From assembly GCA_958430865.1 (NCBI GenBank), contig CAUDNR010000096.1, positions 1 to 37,870 on the forward strand: 37,870 bases of DNA, given 5' to 3'. How positions within the stretch are numbered: position 1 is the first letter of the stretch; the number at the start of each line of letters is the position of its first letter. Below, piece by piece: positions 21,268-32,046 of this stretch. This DNA comes from Entrophospora sp. SA101 (lineage: Eukaryota; Glomeromycota; Glomeromycetes; Entrophosporales; Entrophosporaceae). The notes below the pieces were generated by a model. The model searched no databases. It saw only the letters and a list, made by a program, of their open reading frames with translations, and was not told the DNA's origin. Made by a program: the position numbers and the translations under genes.

Positions 21268-21432
21268 TTAAATTCCTTCTTGACTAATTTGAACAGCTGA
21301 GACATGAGAAGACTTATTTGGTTTGATATTAGTCTCTATTTCGCAAGTAGCAAATAATTTGCTACCACAATCAGTCAACCGATACAAAATAAATTTTTCA
21401 ATTCTACAGAATAAAATGTCTTTGGTTTCCAT
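21268..21432 (-). CDS. Small hypothetical ORF or decayed exon
   Basis: ATG at 21432 to TAA at 21268, 54 aa: METKDILFCRIEKFILYR, then LTDCGSKLFATCEIETNI and a Ser/Lys/Gln tail. The composition is protein-like, and the next stretch on minus (KDENELTPSIKEKST) looks like its continuation in another frame, which points to a pseudogene. I do not recognise it. Confidence 0.25.
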   Translation of the reverse strand: METKDILFCRIEKFILYRLTDCGSKLFATCEIETNIKPNKSSHVSAVQISQEGI

Positions 21433-21861
21433 TTTACCGAGATTAATTTTTTTTAGTTACTTGTTCGCGAGCAAGATTATTATTTAATTTATAACCAAGG
21501 ATCTTTTGCAAAGTTTATATTTGAATATTTGTAAAGATGTAGAATTTTTCAGTAAGCTAACAATTGAAAAAAAGATTGCTAATCCATGTTGTTTTATGTA
21601 CTTCTTCAAAACCACTTCTAGCCAAGTATTCAATATTATTAATCCACTATATGAGATCCAGTTTATATTGCTACAATATTTTTGCAACCATCACATTTTT
21701 TTCAATAATAATAAATTCATCCATCACCTATTAATTTTAATTCATTTAAGGACTTGTATAATTTATTTATTAATTTAACAGAATCCATTTTTTTCAGAAA
21801 TAAAAAAATATTAATGTATTAGTATAATGTGATGAATAGAATGTGAGTTGATGATAAAACA
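21433..21861. other. Spacer, nothing recognised
   Basis: Open frames occur on both strands (plus 21506-21778, minus 21484-21687) but are rich in Ile/Leu/Phe/Asn and overlap each other, as expected by chance in AT-rich DNA. Confidence 0.35.
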
Positions 21862-21965
21862 TAGTGTCCAGAATTATAGAGTTTCGCAATCACGCGGGAC
21901 TTCGCCATAAGTTGAACTCGTTTTGACTTTTGACTTTTCTTTATTTTATACATATTAACAATCTC
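21862..21965 (-). mobile_element. hAT MITE fragment (same family as 22932-23102, inverted)
   Basis: TAGTGTCCAGAATTATAGAG followed by TTTCGC, TTCGCCATAAGTTGAACTCG and TTTTGACTTTTGACTTTTC matches the reverse complement of the element at 22932-23102, including its right TIR. The opposite end is not clear. Confidence 0.6.
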
Positions 21966-22931
21966 TAAATATATATGCTTGGGATATTTAGGTGATAGCA
22001 TTTAATCAAAAACTCGTTGAGTTATCTCAAAATATTATCTATAGTCAGATCATTCTTGAAGTAAGAAAATTTCAAGTATTTATATTTATATTTACATACG
22101 TCTAAATAATTTTTCAGAAAGTTAATCACAACAAAAAAAAATTATCAAAATCATTCAATTTTGCCGAAGGCCAGAAATTTTATTGTAGAATTTCTCAATT
22201 AAATGCAAAACAACTTTAATAATTTGTCATTTAATATAAAAAATAAAATATAACAATATTAATATAAATTTTGACTCTTTAAATTGATGTGCAATGTTGG
22301 TTTCCATGCCAGTTTTCTTGTTTGTTCTTTATTTTTAAGGGTAGAACATGTGAAGACTCGTAAAAATGCTTTTTTTTTCCTCAATAAAATTCGGATTTAG
22401 TTTGAACATAATAACAAAGTTTTAAGTGAATTGACCTTTTTTCAATCACATCACGATATAGTGGTGACATACAAATACTTTTTATATTTTAAGAAATAAT
22501 ATAAGTGAAAAATATTTATTTTCGATTTCGTTTTGTAAAAGATTTAATTGTACCTTTTCTCATATGAAGCACATTTTGCTTTTAGAGTTTTGAATTGATT
22601 TCGAAGTTTTAAAACAGTTTTATTAAAGTTCAATCATTTGTGAATAGTTGAATAATTCTTATTCGAATAGAAACTCCAATTAAAAAATAATTTACACAAA
22701 CGCAAAAAACTTTTTCTTTTAAAAAAAAAAAAATGTATAGATATGTTCTTTGACATTTGTTCCATAACGCAAAAAAATTATATTATTTATAATACTAAAG
22801 TAAAGTACCATTTTTTTATACAAAGTGTCAATTAATAAAATTTGTGATTCTTTGTATTATTATATATCTCAGTTGCAGTGGGTATGACAAGCACGTGCCT
22901 AAATGTTGAGGCCAGATGCATTGGTGCCAAG
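21966..22931. other. AT-rich spacer, nothing recognised
   Basis: Poly-T and poly-A rich with no frame or repeat above background, except that the last ~100 bp (22860-22931) may continue the minus-strand ORF at 23100-23435 that the MITE interrupts. Confidence 0.4.
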
Positions 22932-23102
22932 TAGTGTTGGCCGTCAAAACTATTTTAAAGAGACGAAAGTCAAAACTAAAATTAAAAGTTATATATGTCA
23001 ACACTAAATCAAAAATCAAAAGTCAAAACTAGTTCGAATTATGGCGAAACCTTTTGACTTTTGCACAGCTGCAAAACTCTATAGTTTTGGGAATTAACAC
23101 TA
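22932..23102. mobile_element. 171-bp hAT MITE with 8-bp target duplication
   Basis: Termini TAGTGTTGGCCGTCAAAACT and, inverse, TAGTGTTAATTCCCAAAACT are of hAT form. The flanking 8-mers GTGCCAAG (22924-22931) and GTACCAAA (23103-23110) match at 6 of 8 with two G/A differences. The interior repeats TCAAAAGTCAAAAC. No coding. Confidence 0.8.
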
Positions 23103-23435
23103 GTACCAAATAAAAAAATACAGACACTTTGGCAATTGCACTAGTGCCTGGAATGGTAAAACAGTGTCTGGAGTGATGCCAATGGTGTCAATGGTGCCAA
23201 TGGTTCCCAGTATGGGCTTGCAGAACCATTGTGGAAATAAACAACAAGCGATACAAGTGTTGGAAAAAAATATATACCTCACGTATAACCACCAATCCTT
23301 ATTTCCGACACAATCCTTGCGACTAACATAATTACTGACACTACCTCGAATACAACTGTCACCTCTGACATAATCGCCATCAGTCAAAAAATGGAGAACT
23401 GCAACAATGATCCAGCAAAAGAGTAATTGTTGCAT
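23100..23435 (-). CDS. Candidate small secreted protein, truncated by a MITE
   Basis: ATG 23435, stop TAG 23102-23100, 111 codons unspliced. The start MQQLLFCWIIVAVLHFLTDG is a plausible signal peptide (hydrophobic core, polar end). It is followed by DYVRGDSCIRGSVSNYVSRK and DCVGNKDWWLY with two spaced Cys. At 23279-23214 there is a GTGAGG...CAAG interval of 66 bp that could be an intron; removal keeps the frame and yields 89 aa. The tail is G-T-I-G-T-I-D-T-I-like, low complexity. The stop codon is the terminal TAG of the MITE at 22932-23102. Without the MITE the frame continues into QCIWPQHLGTCLSYP. I do not recognise a family. Confidence 0.4.
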   Translation of the reverse strand: MQQLLFCWIIVAVLHFLTDGDYVRGDSCIRGSVSNYVSRKDCVGNKDWWLYVRYIFFSNTCIACCLFPQWFCKPILGTIGTIDTIGITPDTVLPFQALVQLPKCLYFFIWY

Positions 23436-23569
23436 TTGTATGAAAGGATTTTTATAAAGAAACTTTGTTGTCTCTAATATATTGGTCGTCTTATAGTTTT
23501 AAGTTTAAATATAACAAGAAAAAATTGACAGTTCTGTTCTCAAATGCAAAATATTGACACAGTCTGATA

Positions 23570-24750
23570 TAGTGTTTCTAACTGAAAATCCAATTTTTTT
23601 ACGAATATTCGAAAATCGATTTAGATACTCGTAATTATTTTGGATACTTAGAGGTTGGAATCGCCCAAAAAATCCTTAGTCGACTACTAGTTGGTCAAAA
23701 ATTTCTTTAATCGACTAATAAGTCGACTAAATTTTTTTTTATAATAATAATATTTCGTTTTTTTTTTTTTTTAATTTGCAAATTACCATTTGAATCTTTT
23801 CACTTTTTCAAAATGCTTCTACACAAAACCATGTGTTACGATTCGTTTTTTTAAAGATCTTCTGGAACCACCGCTTAAATAATTGGAATGAACTATTGGA
23901 CCTTGTATTGGAAGTGTTTATTCATTCTCATGTAAAATTATCATTAACAACACCACTACTATTGTTGTCATCATCATATTGATGGTATTGACACTCTTCC
24001 GCATAGAGATTTTCCATTTTGAATGATAAACACAAAAATCGTAATTGGTCAGACAATAATAATATTAGCATGGTATTAGTGTTAGTATTAGTATTAGTAG
24101 TATTAGTAGTCGACTAATTAGTCGACTAAAATAGTAATAGTCAACTAAATAATCGACTAAAATAGTCGACTAAATAATCAATTAAAATAGTCGATTATTA
24201 GTTGTTGAAAAAAAGTTTAGTCGACTATTTTAGTCGATTCCAACCTCTATGGATGCTCGTATTATTTTGAATATTATGATAATATTGTAACAATTCATGA
24301 ATGATTATCTATTGATAACAAATAGTACTTACTAACTTATTTGTAACTTATCCTATATACTACATATATTTTTACAATAATTAAAATATTTGTTCAGAAA
24401 ACATTTTCATTTAAAAAAGTAATTCTTTCAAAACCCAAATGGAATTTGCAGAAAATTCTTTTCCTAATATTTCAATTGTATAAATCTTTTTTAAATGTCA
24501 TAATATTCTTACACCTGATAAAAATTTTTTTTGATTTTTATAATAATATAATTTGTTAATAATTTTTTGATATGAACAATCAAATTGATGTTGTCCAAAA
24601 AGAAACTTTATCAATTAAAGAACAAGAAAAAATCAATAATAGTTTGTTAGAATTTATACAAATAATGAGCATTCAACGAGTATCCGAAATAATATTCGAC
24701 ATCGTAATTTTGAGTCTGAAAATTATATTTATATTAATAAGGAATAAATT
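23570..24750 (+). mobile_element. Second copy of the 19-bp-array hAT element, split by a nested MITE
   Basis: The left end TAGTGTTTCTAACTGAAAAT matches the terminus at 7401 with two changes, and ATTTTTTTACGAATATTCGA follows as in that copy. A single 19-bp unit remains before the MITE at 23649. After the MITE, GGATGCTCGTATTATTTTG, ATTATCTATTGATAACAAAT and TTCAGAAAACATTTTCATTT align with 7595-7760. The right end is traceable to CGAGTATCCGAAATAATATTC near 24678-24700 but the TIR itself is unrecognisable. A plus-strand frame at 24572-24838 (88 codons) ends in this region and resembles no transposase. Confidence 0.7.
23649..24249 (+). mobile_element. hAT MITE, complete, nested in another hAT
   Basis: Left TAGAGGTTGGAATCG and right CGATTCCAACCTCTA are perfect inverses. 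The flanking 8-mers TGGATACT (23641-23648) and TGGATGCT (24250-24257) are a target duplication with one difference. Both ends are crowded with TAGTCGACTA motifs in inverse orientation. The minus strand near 23800-23890 retains the Ser-rich leader and BED start seen at 372-450, here with TAG in place of the Trp codon. 601 bp. Confidence 0.9.
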
Positions 24751-24990
24751 ATCCTTTAATTATCTTAGCACATTTCAATGGATAAATTACAGAATTTTTA
24801 ATATAAATACAAGTAGTCTGAAAAAAACATTTTTTTAATATTAATTAAATTCTAATTTCCTTACTATTTATTATTGGTTAATTTACGAGTGTACGTCCAC
24901 ATTACCATTTTTGATTCTTTGGTTTCATTCATTCATTTATTTATTTTAAATCATCAACAAAAACCGTTAAAAAAAAACCAAAATTTAAAA
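24250..24990. other. Remainder of the split hAT and 5' flank of the aldo-keto reductase gene
   Basis: From 24750 to the start codon at 24991 the sequence is AT-rich. ATG 24991 is preceded by an A-rich leader (AAATTTAAAA). Confidence 0.4.
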
Positions 24991-26623
24991 ATGGATATAG
25001 ATCCCAAGCCTCTTAAAAAAACTAAAAGAACAACTAAAATGGAATATAGGTATTTAGGAAACAGTGGACTTAAAGTGTCGGTTATTTCTCTTGGTGGATG
25101 GGTAACTTTTGGTGGTCAAGTTGCTCCTGGTATTTAATTGATTAATGACCAAAATTAAATTTGATCTACATTTTGCATTTTAAAAATATTTACTTTCTTT
25201 CTCAAATATAATATAATAGAAACTACAAGAGAATGTATGCAAATAGCATTTGAGAATGGGGTAAATTATTTTGACACAGCTGAAGTATACGCTGGTGGGA
25301 AATCTGAATTAGATATGGGCAATGCAATCAAAATTTTGGATTGGAAACGTTCAGATTTTGTAATTTCAACAAAGATATTTTGGGGTGGAAAAGGTCCTAA
25401 TGATAGAGGGTTATCTAGAAAGCATATCGTTGAGGGGCTGAATGCTTCTTTAAAAAGATTAGGTTTAGACTATGTAGATTTAGTATATGCACATCGACCA
25501 GATCCTGATACAGTAAGTTAATAATGTTGCTTAATGAAAATGATGATTAGAATTAATTAGATCAACAAGATGATGGTGTGATGATGATGATAAATCTTTT
25601 AACTCGCATGTATTTATATTTATTTTCAGCCAATGGAAGAAATAGTTAGAGCATTTAATTTTGTGATTGATCAGGGTAAAGCATATTATTGGGGAACATC
25701 TGAATGGCCAGCTGATCAAATTGTTGAAGCACATGGCATAGCAAATAGATTGGGTCTAATATCTCCATTGGTACATTAATATAGTATTATTATTACCTTT
25801 ATCATTTAATAAGGAATAATCATTATAATTAAATACTTTCATTTTCTCCTTCTTCTCTTCTTCTAATATTAATTAGGTCGAACAAGTAAGTTGACAATCA
25901 ATTAATGAATTGAATATTTAAATAATCAATCGACCAATCAATCATTACAACAACAATTATGATATGATCGTTATAGGTGCAATATAATATGTTTCATCGA
26001 GAAAGGGTTGAAAATGAATATCTTCATTTGTTTAAAGAATATAAAATGGGAGCAGCTACATGGTCACCACTTGCAAGCGGCATCCTAACAGGTAAACATA
26101 ATAGACAAATAGCTGAAGGATCAAGACTAACTCTAAGGGAGAATGCTGTAATGCAACGTTTAAAAGAAGAACTGTTGAGCAATCAAGGGAAAACTAAGCT
26201 TGAAAAGGTTGAGAATTTAAAGGTAATCTACATAATTTATTAGGATAATGTATTCTGTTTTTTTTTTAAAAAAAATTTAATTTATACTTTACATGAACTT
26301 ATTAGCCAATTGCTGATAGACTTAATGCTACATTGGCTCAACTTGCACTTGCATGGTAATTCTAATAATATCATAACAACTAATGATTAATAATTAATTA
26401 TTAATATTATTTGGTTCTTTTCTTTCCCTCATAAAATTATCAAAGGTGTCTTAAACAATCAAATGTAAACACTGTGATCACAGGTGTTTCTAAAACAGAA
26501 CAAATTTATGAGAACATAAATGCAGTAGGATTAGTTTCAAAATTAACACCAGAAATCTTGGAAGAAATTGAATCAATATTGGACAACAAACCACCAATGC
26601 CATTTAATTTTAGAGATTCATAA
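24991..26623 (+). CDS. Aldo-keto reductase, voltage-gated K+ channel beta-subunit type (AKR6-like)
   Basis: Seven exons join(24991..25129, 25220..25512, 25630..25770, 25877..25885, 25977..26222, 26306..26355, 26446..26623) give 351 aa. It is a TIM-barrel NADPH oxidoreductase with the AKR tetrad D65 (in NYFDTAEVY), Y70, K98 (in ISTKIFWGG) and H138 (in [10 protein letters not shown]). NNSGL-type start [39 protein letters not shown] and [13 protein letters not shown] are characteristic of the Kv-beta branch, which also includes soluble fungal and plant reductases. The substrate cannot be told. The fourth exon is 9 nt (V-E-Q). Removing it would delete VEQ from the conserved VEQxQYN motif. No poly-Q or membrane part, so a soluble enzyme. 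Confidence 0.93.
25877..25885 (+). other. 9-nt microexon (V-E-Q) of the aldo-keto reductase
   Basis: GTCGAACAA lies between TTAATTAG and GTAAGTTG. It supplies VEQ of the family motif P-x-V-E-Q-x-Q-Y-N-M, whose flanks are in the neighbouring exons. Both adjoining introns are phase 0. Confidence 0.85.
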
Positions 26624-26988
26624 TTACCTTGTAACATTAATATCTCTAGACAAGTTGTTAAATGATTGTATTTTTTATTTTACTCGTTCCCTTTAGCTAA
26701 TCAATAGTTATCAATAACAACGTGTTTACACTTTATACATTTACTTTTGGAAAAAAAGAAAAATAATAAAATATCATATACGAATGTCCGAATATTATTA
26801 TAAATAGAAAAAGCTTGTAAAATTACTAGGTAGTATAATGACATGAAAATTTTTCAAATGAATGACTTAATAGAATAAATAAATATATTAAAGATAATGA
26901 CTTGAGTAATTTAATATATTAGTACACTTGCTGCAATTATCATTTACTACCACCTGCTATTCCGAGTAGACTACCTTTCTTATTATTA
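26624..26988. other. AT-rich intergenic spacer
   Basis: 3' region of the aldo-keto reductase gene and of the convergent small membrane-protein gene. No repeats or RNA genes seen. Confidence 0.4.
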
Positions 26989-27368
26989 TTATATTTTTAT
27001 AATACAAGTCACTAGTAATAGCATGCTTAATGCTGCTAAGGGAACACTGAAACTGATAATTGTCCGAGGATTATCAACAAATATCATTTCTGTTACAGCA
27101 TCAGCAGTTATCGTTACTGTCTTGGTAAATTCTGCTATTGTTGAGGTTGCATTCTCGACTAGCTCTGCAATCTCACATACTCAAATAGAATCAATATAAA
27201 TAGTGTTATTTCCAAGATAACACCTGGAGGTAAAACAAATTCTTGATCTGCTGGGATACTTTTACCAAAATCAAGTGTTTTTTGTGGTGTTTTGAATATC
27301 AAGTATTTTATGACTGTAATTCCTCCTGGTTTGCCGCCAATTCTGCCTCTTATCTCTGTTAAACCCAT
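26989..27368 (-). CDS. Small hypothetical membrane-anchored protein
   Basis: Two exons 27368..27224 and 27164..26989 with a 59-bp GT-AG intron give 106 aa from ATG 27368. The first exon reads MGLTEIRGRIGGKPGGITVI, then KSIPADQEFVLPP. The second begins ELVENATSTIAEFTKTVTIT, and ends with DNPRTIISFSVPLAAL followed by a hydrophobic stretch SMLLLVTCII, a C-terminal membrane anchor. Upstream on minus (to about 27470) another frame, GTSYEHRGNKLGEGLKVLI, suggests an earlier exon or a decayed N-terminus, so the gene could be incomplete. No known family recognised. Confidence 0.4.
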
Positions 27369-27645
27369 TACCAACAAAAATCAACTGGCTTTTGATCAAG
27401 ACTTTTAGACCTTCGCCCAGCTTATTACCTCGGTGTTCATATGATGTTCCATTTTTTGTCACGCATTATAGACAAATCGGATAGTTTCTCTATTTTTAAT
27501 ATTAATATTAAAACATTTGAAAAAAACGGAAATTTTACGTGAGCTAAAAACTTGTATAGCTTCCCGAAATTAAGTCTATGTAATAAACTTATATTTCGAA
27601 AATAAATATAGAGAGAGATCTTTGTGATTGAAGATTAAATATAAA

Positions 27646-28330
27646 ATGCCTACTTCAAGACAAGGAACTCAACGTCAAGCTATATTACATTTATGGGATA
27701 TGTGCCAAAGAAATAACTGAATAAAAAAATTGATGATTTGAATCATGCTAGAGGAAATGGTTGTCAAACTACGGAAGCCTCAAGAGCTTTAGGGCAATAT
27801 ATATATGAGAGATTCATCAATTTCGACTAGGACATTGGCAACAAGTTATCAGTAAATCATGTACAAGTGTTTTACTCGACTATATACATGAAAAGTGGTA
27901 TTTAAAAGCCTTGCTAATGGCTACATCAATGCTGACAATTGCTTACAAAGAAAATCATGTATATACAATGACCCAACGACATCTTAATGACAATTGGAAT
28001 AAAACATTGTTACTGACGAAACATCCTTTTATTAATTAGAAATATTGTATAACGTTCATATAAGGATAAAAGGCCAGTTCAAAGAATCTCAAAGGACCGT
28101 ACCCAAATTCATGCGTGGGGTGGTTTTTGTGTAGAAGGTAAACAAGCTTTTTTTGTTTTAAACAAATCATGGATACGTCATTTTATGTGAAAATACTTGA
28201 CAAACACATTACAGAAATTGAAGAAATGCTTGGAGATGAATGAATTATTGTTTCAGGAGACCTAGCTTTCATATGATTATTACTTCAGGGCGTTGGTTAA
28301 TAATATTATACGTCAAAATTTTCATTCAAA
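27646..28330 (+). pseudogene. Tc1/mariner-like transposase remnant
   Basis: From ATG 27646 the frame MPTSRQGTQRQAILHLWDM is soon broken. Later frames give DDLNHARGNGCQTTEASRAL, RHLNDNWNKTLLTDETSF and SQRTVPKFM followed by WGGFCVEGK-like residues, and then an SWIRHF stretch. W-x-x-T-L-L-T-D-E-T-S-F and the K-x-M-x-W-G-x-F segment are the first Asp region and the following strand of Tc1/mariner DDE transposases. At least four frameshifts or stops. No TIRs identified. Confidence 0.5.
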
Positions 28331-28871
28331 AATTTTATTGTTATAATTATGGCAAATAACGAGTAAACCTTATTACAACTAAATCGGGAAGATCCAAATC
28401 CTCCCTATAGCTAATTGTGGCTTCATAGAAAGTAGTCATCGCTGCTGCTGCTGCCATCAGCTAGACATATCCTGCCACAGTTAAAGTGGCAGCAGAGAGA
28501 ATTGTAAAACCCATTTTTATTACACCAAAGTACTTTAAAATCATATAAATTTGAGATCGTCTGTCGATCAAATAAGAATTTTTTTTTTGGACGCGATTGA
28601 TATTTTTTTTTTGGAAAATAAGACAAGGTGTTATTTATTAATAGCGAGAGGTACACTTATTATTATTTTTTATCAAGATAATAAACGATTGTATCGTTTT
28701 GTATTTTGATCATTAATAATGATATTAATATTTAAAATATATAATCACAAGAAAAGTCAAGGCAACATGACTGTTGCAGATGATATGTAATGTTGATTAT
28801 CGGAAATTGGCTGACATCAAGCACATACAATATCTTAAACACTTTACAGTCATTCTTTCACATTCCTCATG
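28331..28871. other. Spacer with a (GCT)n patch
   Basis: 28439-28455 contains GCTGCTGCTGCTGCC and, 45 bases on, GTGGCAGCAGAGAG, a weak inverted pair. Otherwise AT-rich with poly-T. No gene supported. Confidence 0.35.
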
Positions 28872-29263
28872 CCCTATAAAATTTTTTTTCAGAGAATGTA
28901 TGGTTTTCCATACATTTTCCGTGCATATTTTATATGGAATATGTGCAGAATTATACATAAAAAGAGCGCTTTTTGTATATATTTGCCCTGAAAATGACCT
29001 AAAAATACATTCCGTACATTTTCCGTGAATTCGTATGGATGTTAATATTAAGCACAGAAAATGTACGTAATGTAATTTTTCAGGTCATTTTCCGAAAATT
29101 CCATACATCTTCCATGTACTTTACACACATTTTCAGTGCATTTTTAGGGCAAATATGTACAGAGAAGCGCTCTTTTTATGTATAATTCTGCACATATTTC
29201 ATACGGAGTATCCGGAAAATGTATGGAAAAACCATACATTTTCTGACTAAATTTTTTATAGGG
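28872..29263. mobile_element. Fold-back MITE, about 390 bp, palindromic over most of its length
   Basis: The left arm CCCTATAAAATTTTTTTTCA, then GAATGTATGGTTTTCCATAC and TGCAGAATTATACATAAAAA, is mirrored in inverse on the right down to TATAGGG at 29257-29263. The arms extend about 180 bp each, meeting near 29040. The arms carry many copies of CATTTTCCGTGCAT-like and GTACATTTTCCG motifs. No coding, although a plus-strand frame (28774-29028) crosses the left arm. The predicted RNA would be a long hairpin. Confidence 0.85.
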
Positions 29264-29560
29264 GTGAACGTTTTATCAATTATTAAATAATCATATAGAC
29301 GGGTTTGATCGAAGTAAGAGTTAGTCAAGGTCTATGAAGCTTAAAAAACGAATTTTTATCAATTATTCAATAATCATATAGGCGGGTTTGATCGAAATAA
29401 GTGTTAAAGTCAAGGTCTATGAACTTGCAAATCAAGTTTGCAAAATGAACGTTTTATCAATTATTCAATACTATATAGGCGAGTTTGATCAAATTAAGCG
29501 TTAAAATCAAGATTTATGAAGCCTAAAATTCAGCTTTGGAAAATGAATCTATAGACGGAT
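29264..29560 (+). repeat. Three diverged tandem copies of a ~90-bp unit
   Basis: Each unit contains TTTTATCAATTATTMAATA, ATATAGRCGGGTTTGATCRA and GTCAAGGTCTATGAA. Copies begin near 29267, 29351 and 29448. The third is the most diverged. Non-coding. Confidence 0.85.
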
Positions 29561-30178
29561 CCAAGCATTTTAGTAATAAACAAATAATCAATTCAATTGT
29601 CAATTAATTAAGAAGTAACCGAATAATAAATTCAATTGTAAAATGCATAATGCTTTTCTTAAAAGTAAACAAATCAATGATAATAATAGTAAAAAATGTT
29701 TTTTTAGCATTTTTAGTAATAAATAAATAATTAATTAATTAAACGTTTTTTTAAATCAATGGTACGATCCAAAAAAAAGCAGGACAAATGATAATAATAG
29801 TAAAAATGTTTTTAATAGAATGGTGCTTTTTTTATAAACAAATCAACGTATGATCTTCATCACACTAACTAAATATTAAACGAAAAAAGAAAGATGCTTC
29901 GCCATCACCAAAAAGTTATTCATAGTAGCATATATGATGAAATAAATAAATAAAAAACAATAATGAATTCAATTGTTGAAATTAAATAGCTCTTCTTAAA
30001 TGTAAAATAAACAAAATTTTTTATTCTTACCAAGCAGTTCTCTTCGGTCGGGAAAAAACGATATATTATTATTGCACGATAAATGTTTATCACGTGGAAA
30101 AAAGGTATTTATTTTTCATAGTCTCTTTGTGTCATGTGATTTTATAGTATTGTGACACCAAAAATAGCGCGCCATTAA
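29561..30178. other. Low-complexity AT-rich spacer
   Basis: Imperfect dispersed repeats of TTTTAGTAATAAA, AAATCAATGATAATAATAG and AATTCAATTGT. No gene. Confidence 0.4.
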
Positions 30179-30445
30179 TTGACAAGGGGAAATTTTGTTA
30201 ATCCATCTAACAGCCCAGATTTGAATCCTATAGAAGTTCATGAAACATTGTTGAAAGAAAAGGATGTTGCAAAATTTATGCAAAGTGTTCCACATAGTGT
30301 CTTAATTAATTTAGTAAATTCTACGCGATGTCTTGTAATACAAATAATGGAGAACGTATACCATATTAATTTTTATTAATAAAATCTGCTGTTTTTAAGC
30401 TTTTAAATGGCCAAGTGTTTTTTTTTTTGCAACACACTGTATATT
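30179..30445 (+). pseudogene. Tc1-like transposase C-terminus with right terminal repeat
   Basis: Frame 30179-30379 reads NPSNSPDLNPIEVHETLL, later FMQSVPHSVLINLVNSTRC and a Tyr-rich end. N-S-P-D-L-N-P-I-E is the hallmark just before the last acidic residue of Tc1-type DDE enzymes. About 50 bp after the stop lies TTTTTTGCAACACACTGTAT, matching the typical ACAGTGTGTTGCAAAA terminus of Tc1 elements with a flanking TA. The N-terminal part is missing. It need not be the same element as 27646-28330. Confidence 0.6.
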
Positions 30446-30662
30446 AATATAATTTTATTGTTGGTTTTCATTCAAAAATACATTAAACAAATTATATTTT
30501 TTTATTTATATATGATGACAAAAATCAAAATTACAGTTTATAATATTTTTATGCGACATCTTTTTAAATTTACGTTTGTATGATTATGATTATGACTATG
30601 ACTATTATTATGTTATTATTTTTAAGAGCGAGAAGGAGCATAAACTTTATATTTTTACCTTA

Positions 30663-32046
30663 TCATTCAGTTGTAAGTTTAACATGAAATTCATCAACAG
30701 TACTATAAAGCAATCCATCTGAACACATTTGTTCAACAGCATTTCTAAATAGTTGTGGAAATATTTAAATATGCATCATAATAATAATTGATATACTAAT
30801 ACATAATAATAAATATGCTTACACAACAATCATATCAGATCCATGTTTGTTTGATAAAGCATTTGCCATTTGATTAATATTAGTTCCAGCATCATTCTTA
30901 TTGTTAGTAACAAAAGCAATTATGTCTTTGTATAATGGATTCTTTAAGTTCAGTGTATTAATATTACTAGATCTAGATTCTGGTTGATAACTTGAAATTG
31001 TACCAAAATTATTAGTTCCTTGATTATAATTTTCTTTCAGGAGTGTGCGAGGTCCCTGGAATATATATATATAGTTCATACAGAAGATTATTAGAAACTT
31101 TATTCAAATCAAATAAAATATTTCACGAAAAAATAAAAGGATAAATATTTACCACATTTTTTGTAAAGTACAAATGGTCAAAGACAACACGACCAATATA
31201 AGAACTGATTTCATTGAAATCAGTAACAGGTCTTATTCTTGAAGCTAACACATATCGATCCTTGTTAAGAGCTTTTAGATTTCCAAATACAGTAACATAT
31301 GCATTTTCCCTACAAATATAAATACATTAATTAGTTGAAATATATGATGTATGCGTGTATATATATATGTATAATTTTATTCTTACTTAATGTCATCATT
31401 TTTTGCATTCGCTTCATCAGCACTATCTTGCCAAATCTTCACAGAAATCAGTCCAGTACCGTCCTCCATTATGTATTCAGTGTTAGAAAGACGAGAGGAA
31501 ACACTAGTAATCACTGCTATAAATGTAATCTGTATCAAAATCATAACGTTTTTTTTATTAAAAATATAAAAATTATGAAAATAAACAAATGGAATGAAAA
31601 TGGCTTCATACTTACATATCCAATTTCATGTCCATCTACTTTAATTACACTATTATCATCACTTACTTCGGCTTGATCTAATTGTTTGATTGTAACATGT
31701 CTGAGTAATTGGGAAGCTTTATTATATGTCTAACATATACATATGCACGAAGAAAACAATTATGAATTAAAAATAGATTTATTTATTGTAAAGTATTTTT
31801 TATTGTATCTATCTTTTAAAACTAACTTGTGATGATGTTTCATCAAGTGCACCATATGATTCATAATCTGAAGGATTAGAATTTGTGCTACCACTAGAAA
31901 ATCTACTGGGGTTATTGGTAGAATTAAACTCTGGAAAACCTAAATAAGTACTTCCTAAAAAAATAAAACGCTTATTATCAGAATACCTCAGACATTTTAA
32001 AATAATAATATTGTTTTAGCAATTTTTGAAAATCGTTACCTGACAT
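30663..32046 (-). CDS. RPA2: Replication protein A 32 kDa subunit (RPA2)
   Basis: Seven coding exons join(30663..30744, 30823..31055, 31153..31309, 31387..31529, 31616..31729, 31827..31954, 32040..32046) on minus give 287 aa. The first coding exon is only ATGTCAG. The product is the middle subunit of the single-stranded-DNA-binding RPA heterotrimer in replication, repair and recombination. It shows a Ser/Asn-rich N-terminus (1-45, kinase-target region in homologues), LLRHVTIKQLDQA (about 50-62), an OB fold with VDGHEIGYITFIAVITSV, YIMEDGTGLISVKIWQD (about 105-121), ENAYVTVFGNLK and RIRPVTDFNEISSY, a linker, then a C-terminal winged helix (about 215-287) ending FHVKLTTE. Length is close to human RPA32 (270 aa). 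Confidence 0.95.

Noticed and set aside
28774..29028. 84-codon ORF in the fold-back MITE
   Set aside because: It follows the palindromic arm, has no domain-like features and would not be conserved as protein.
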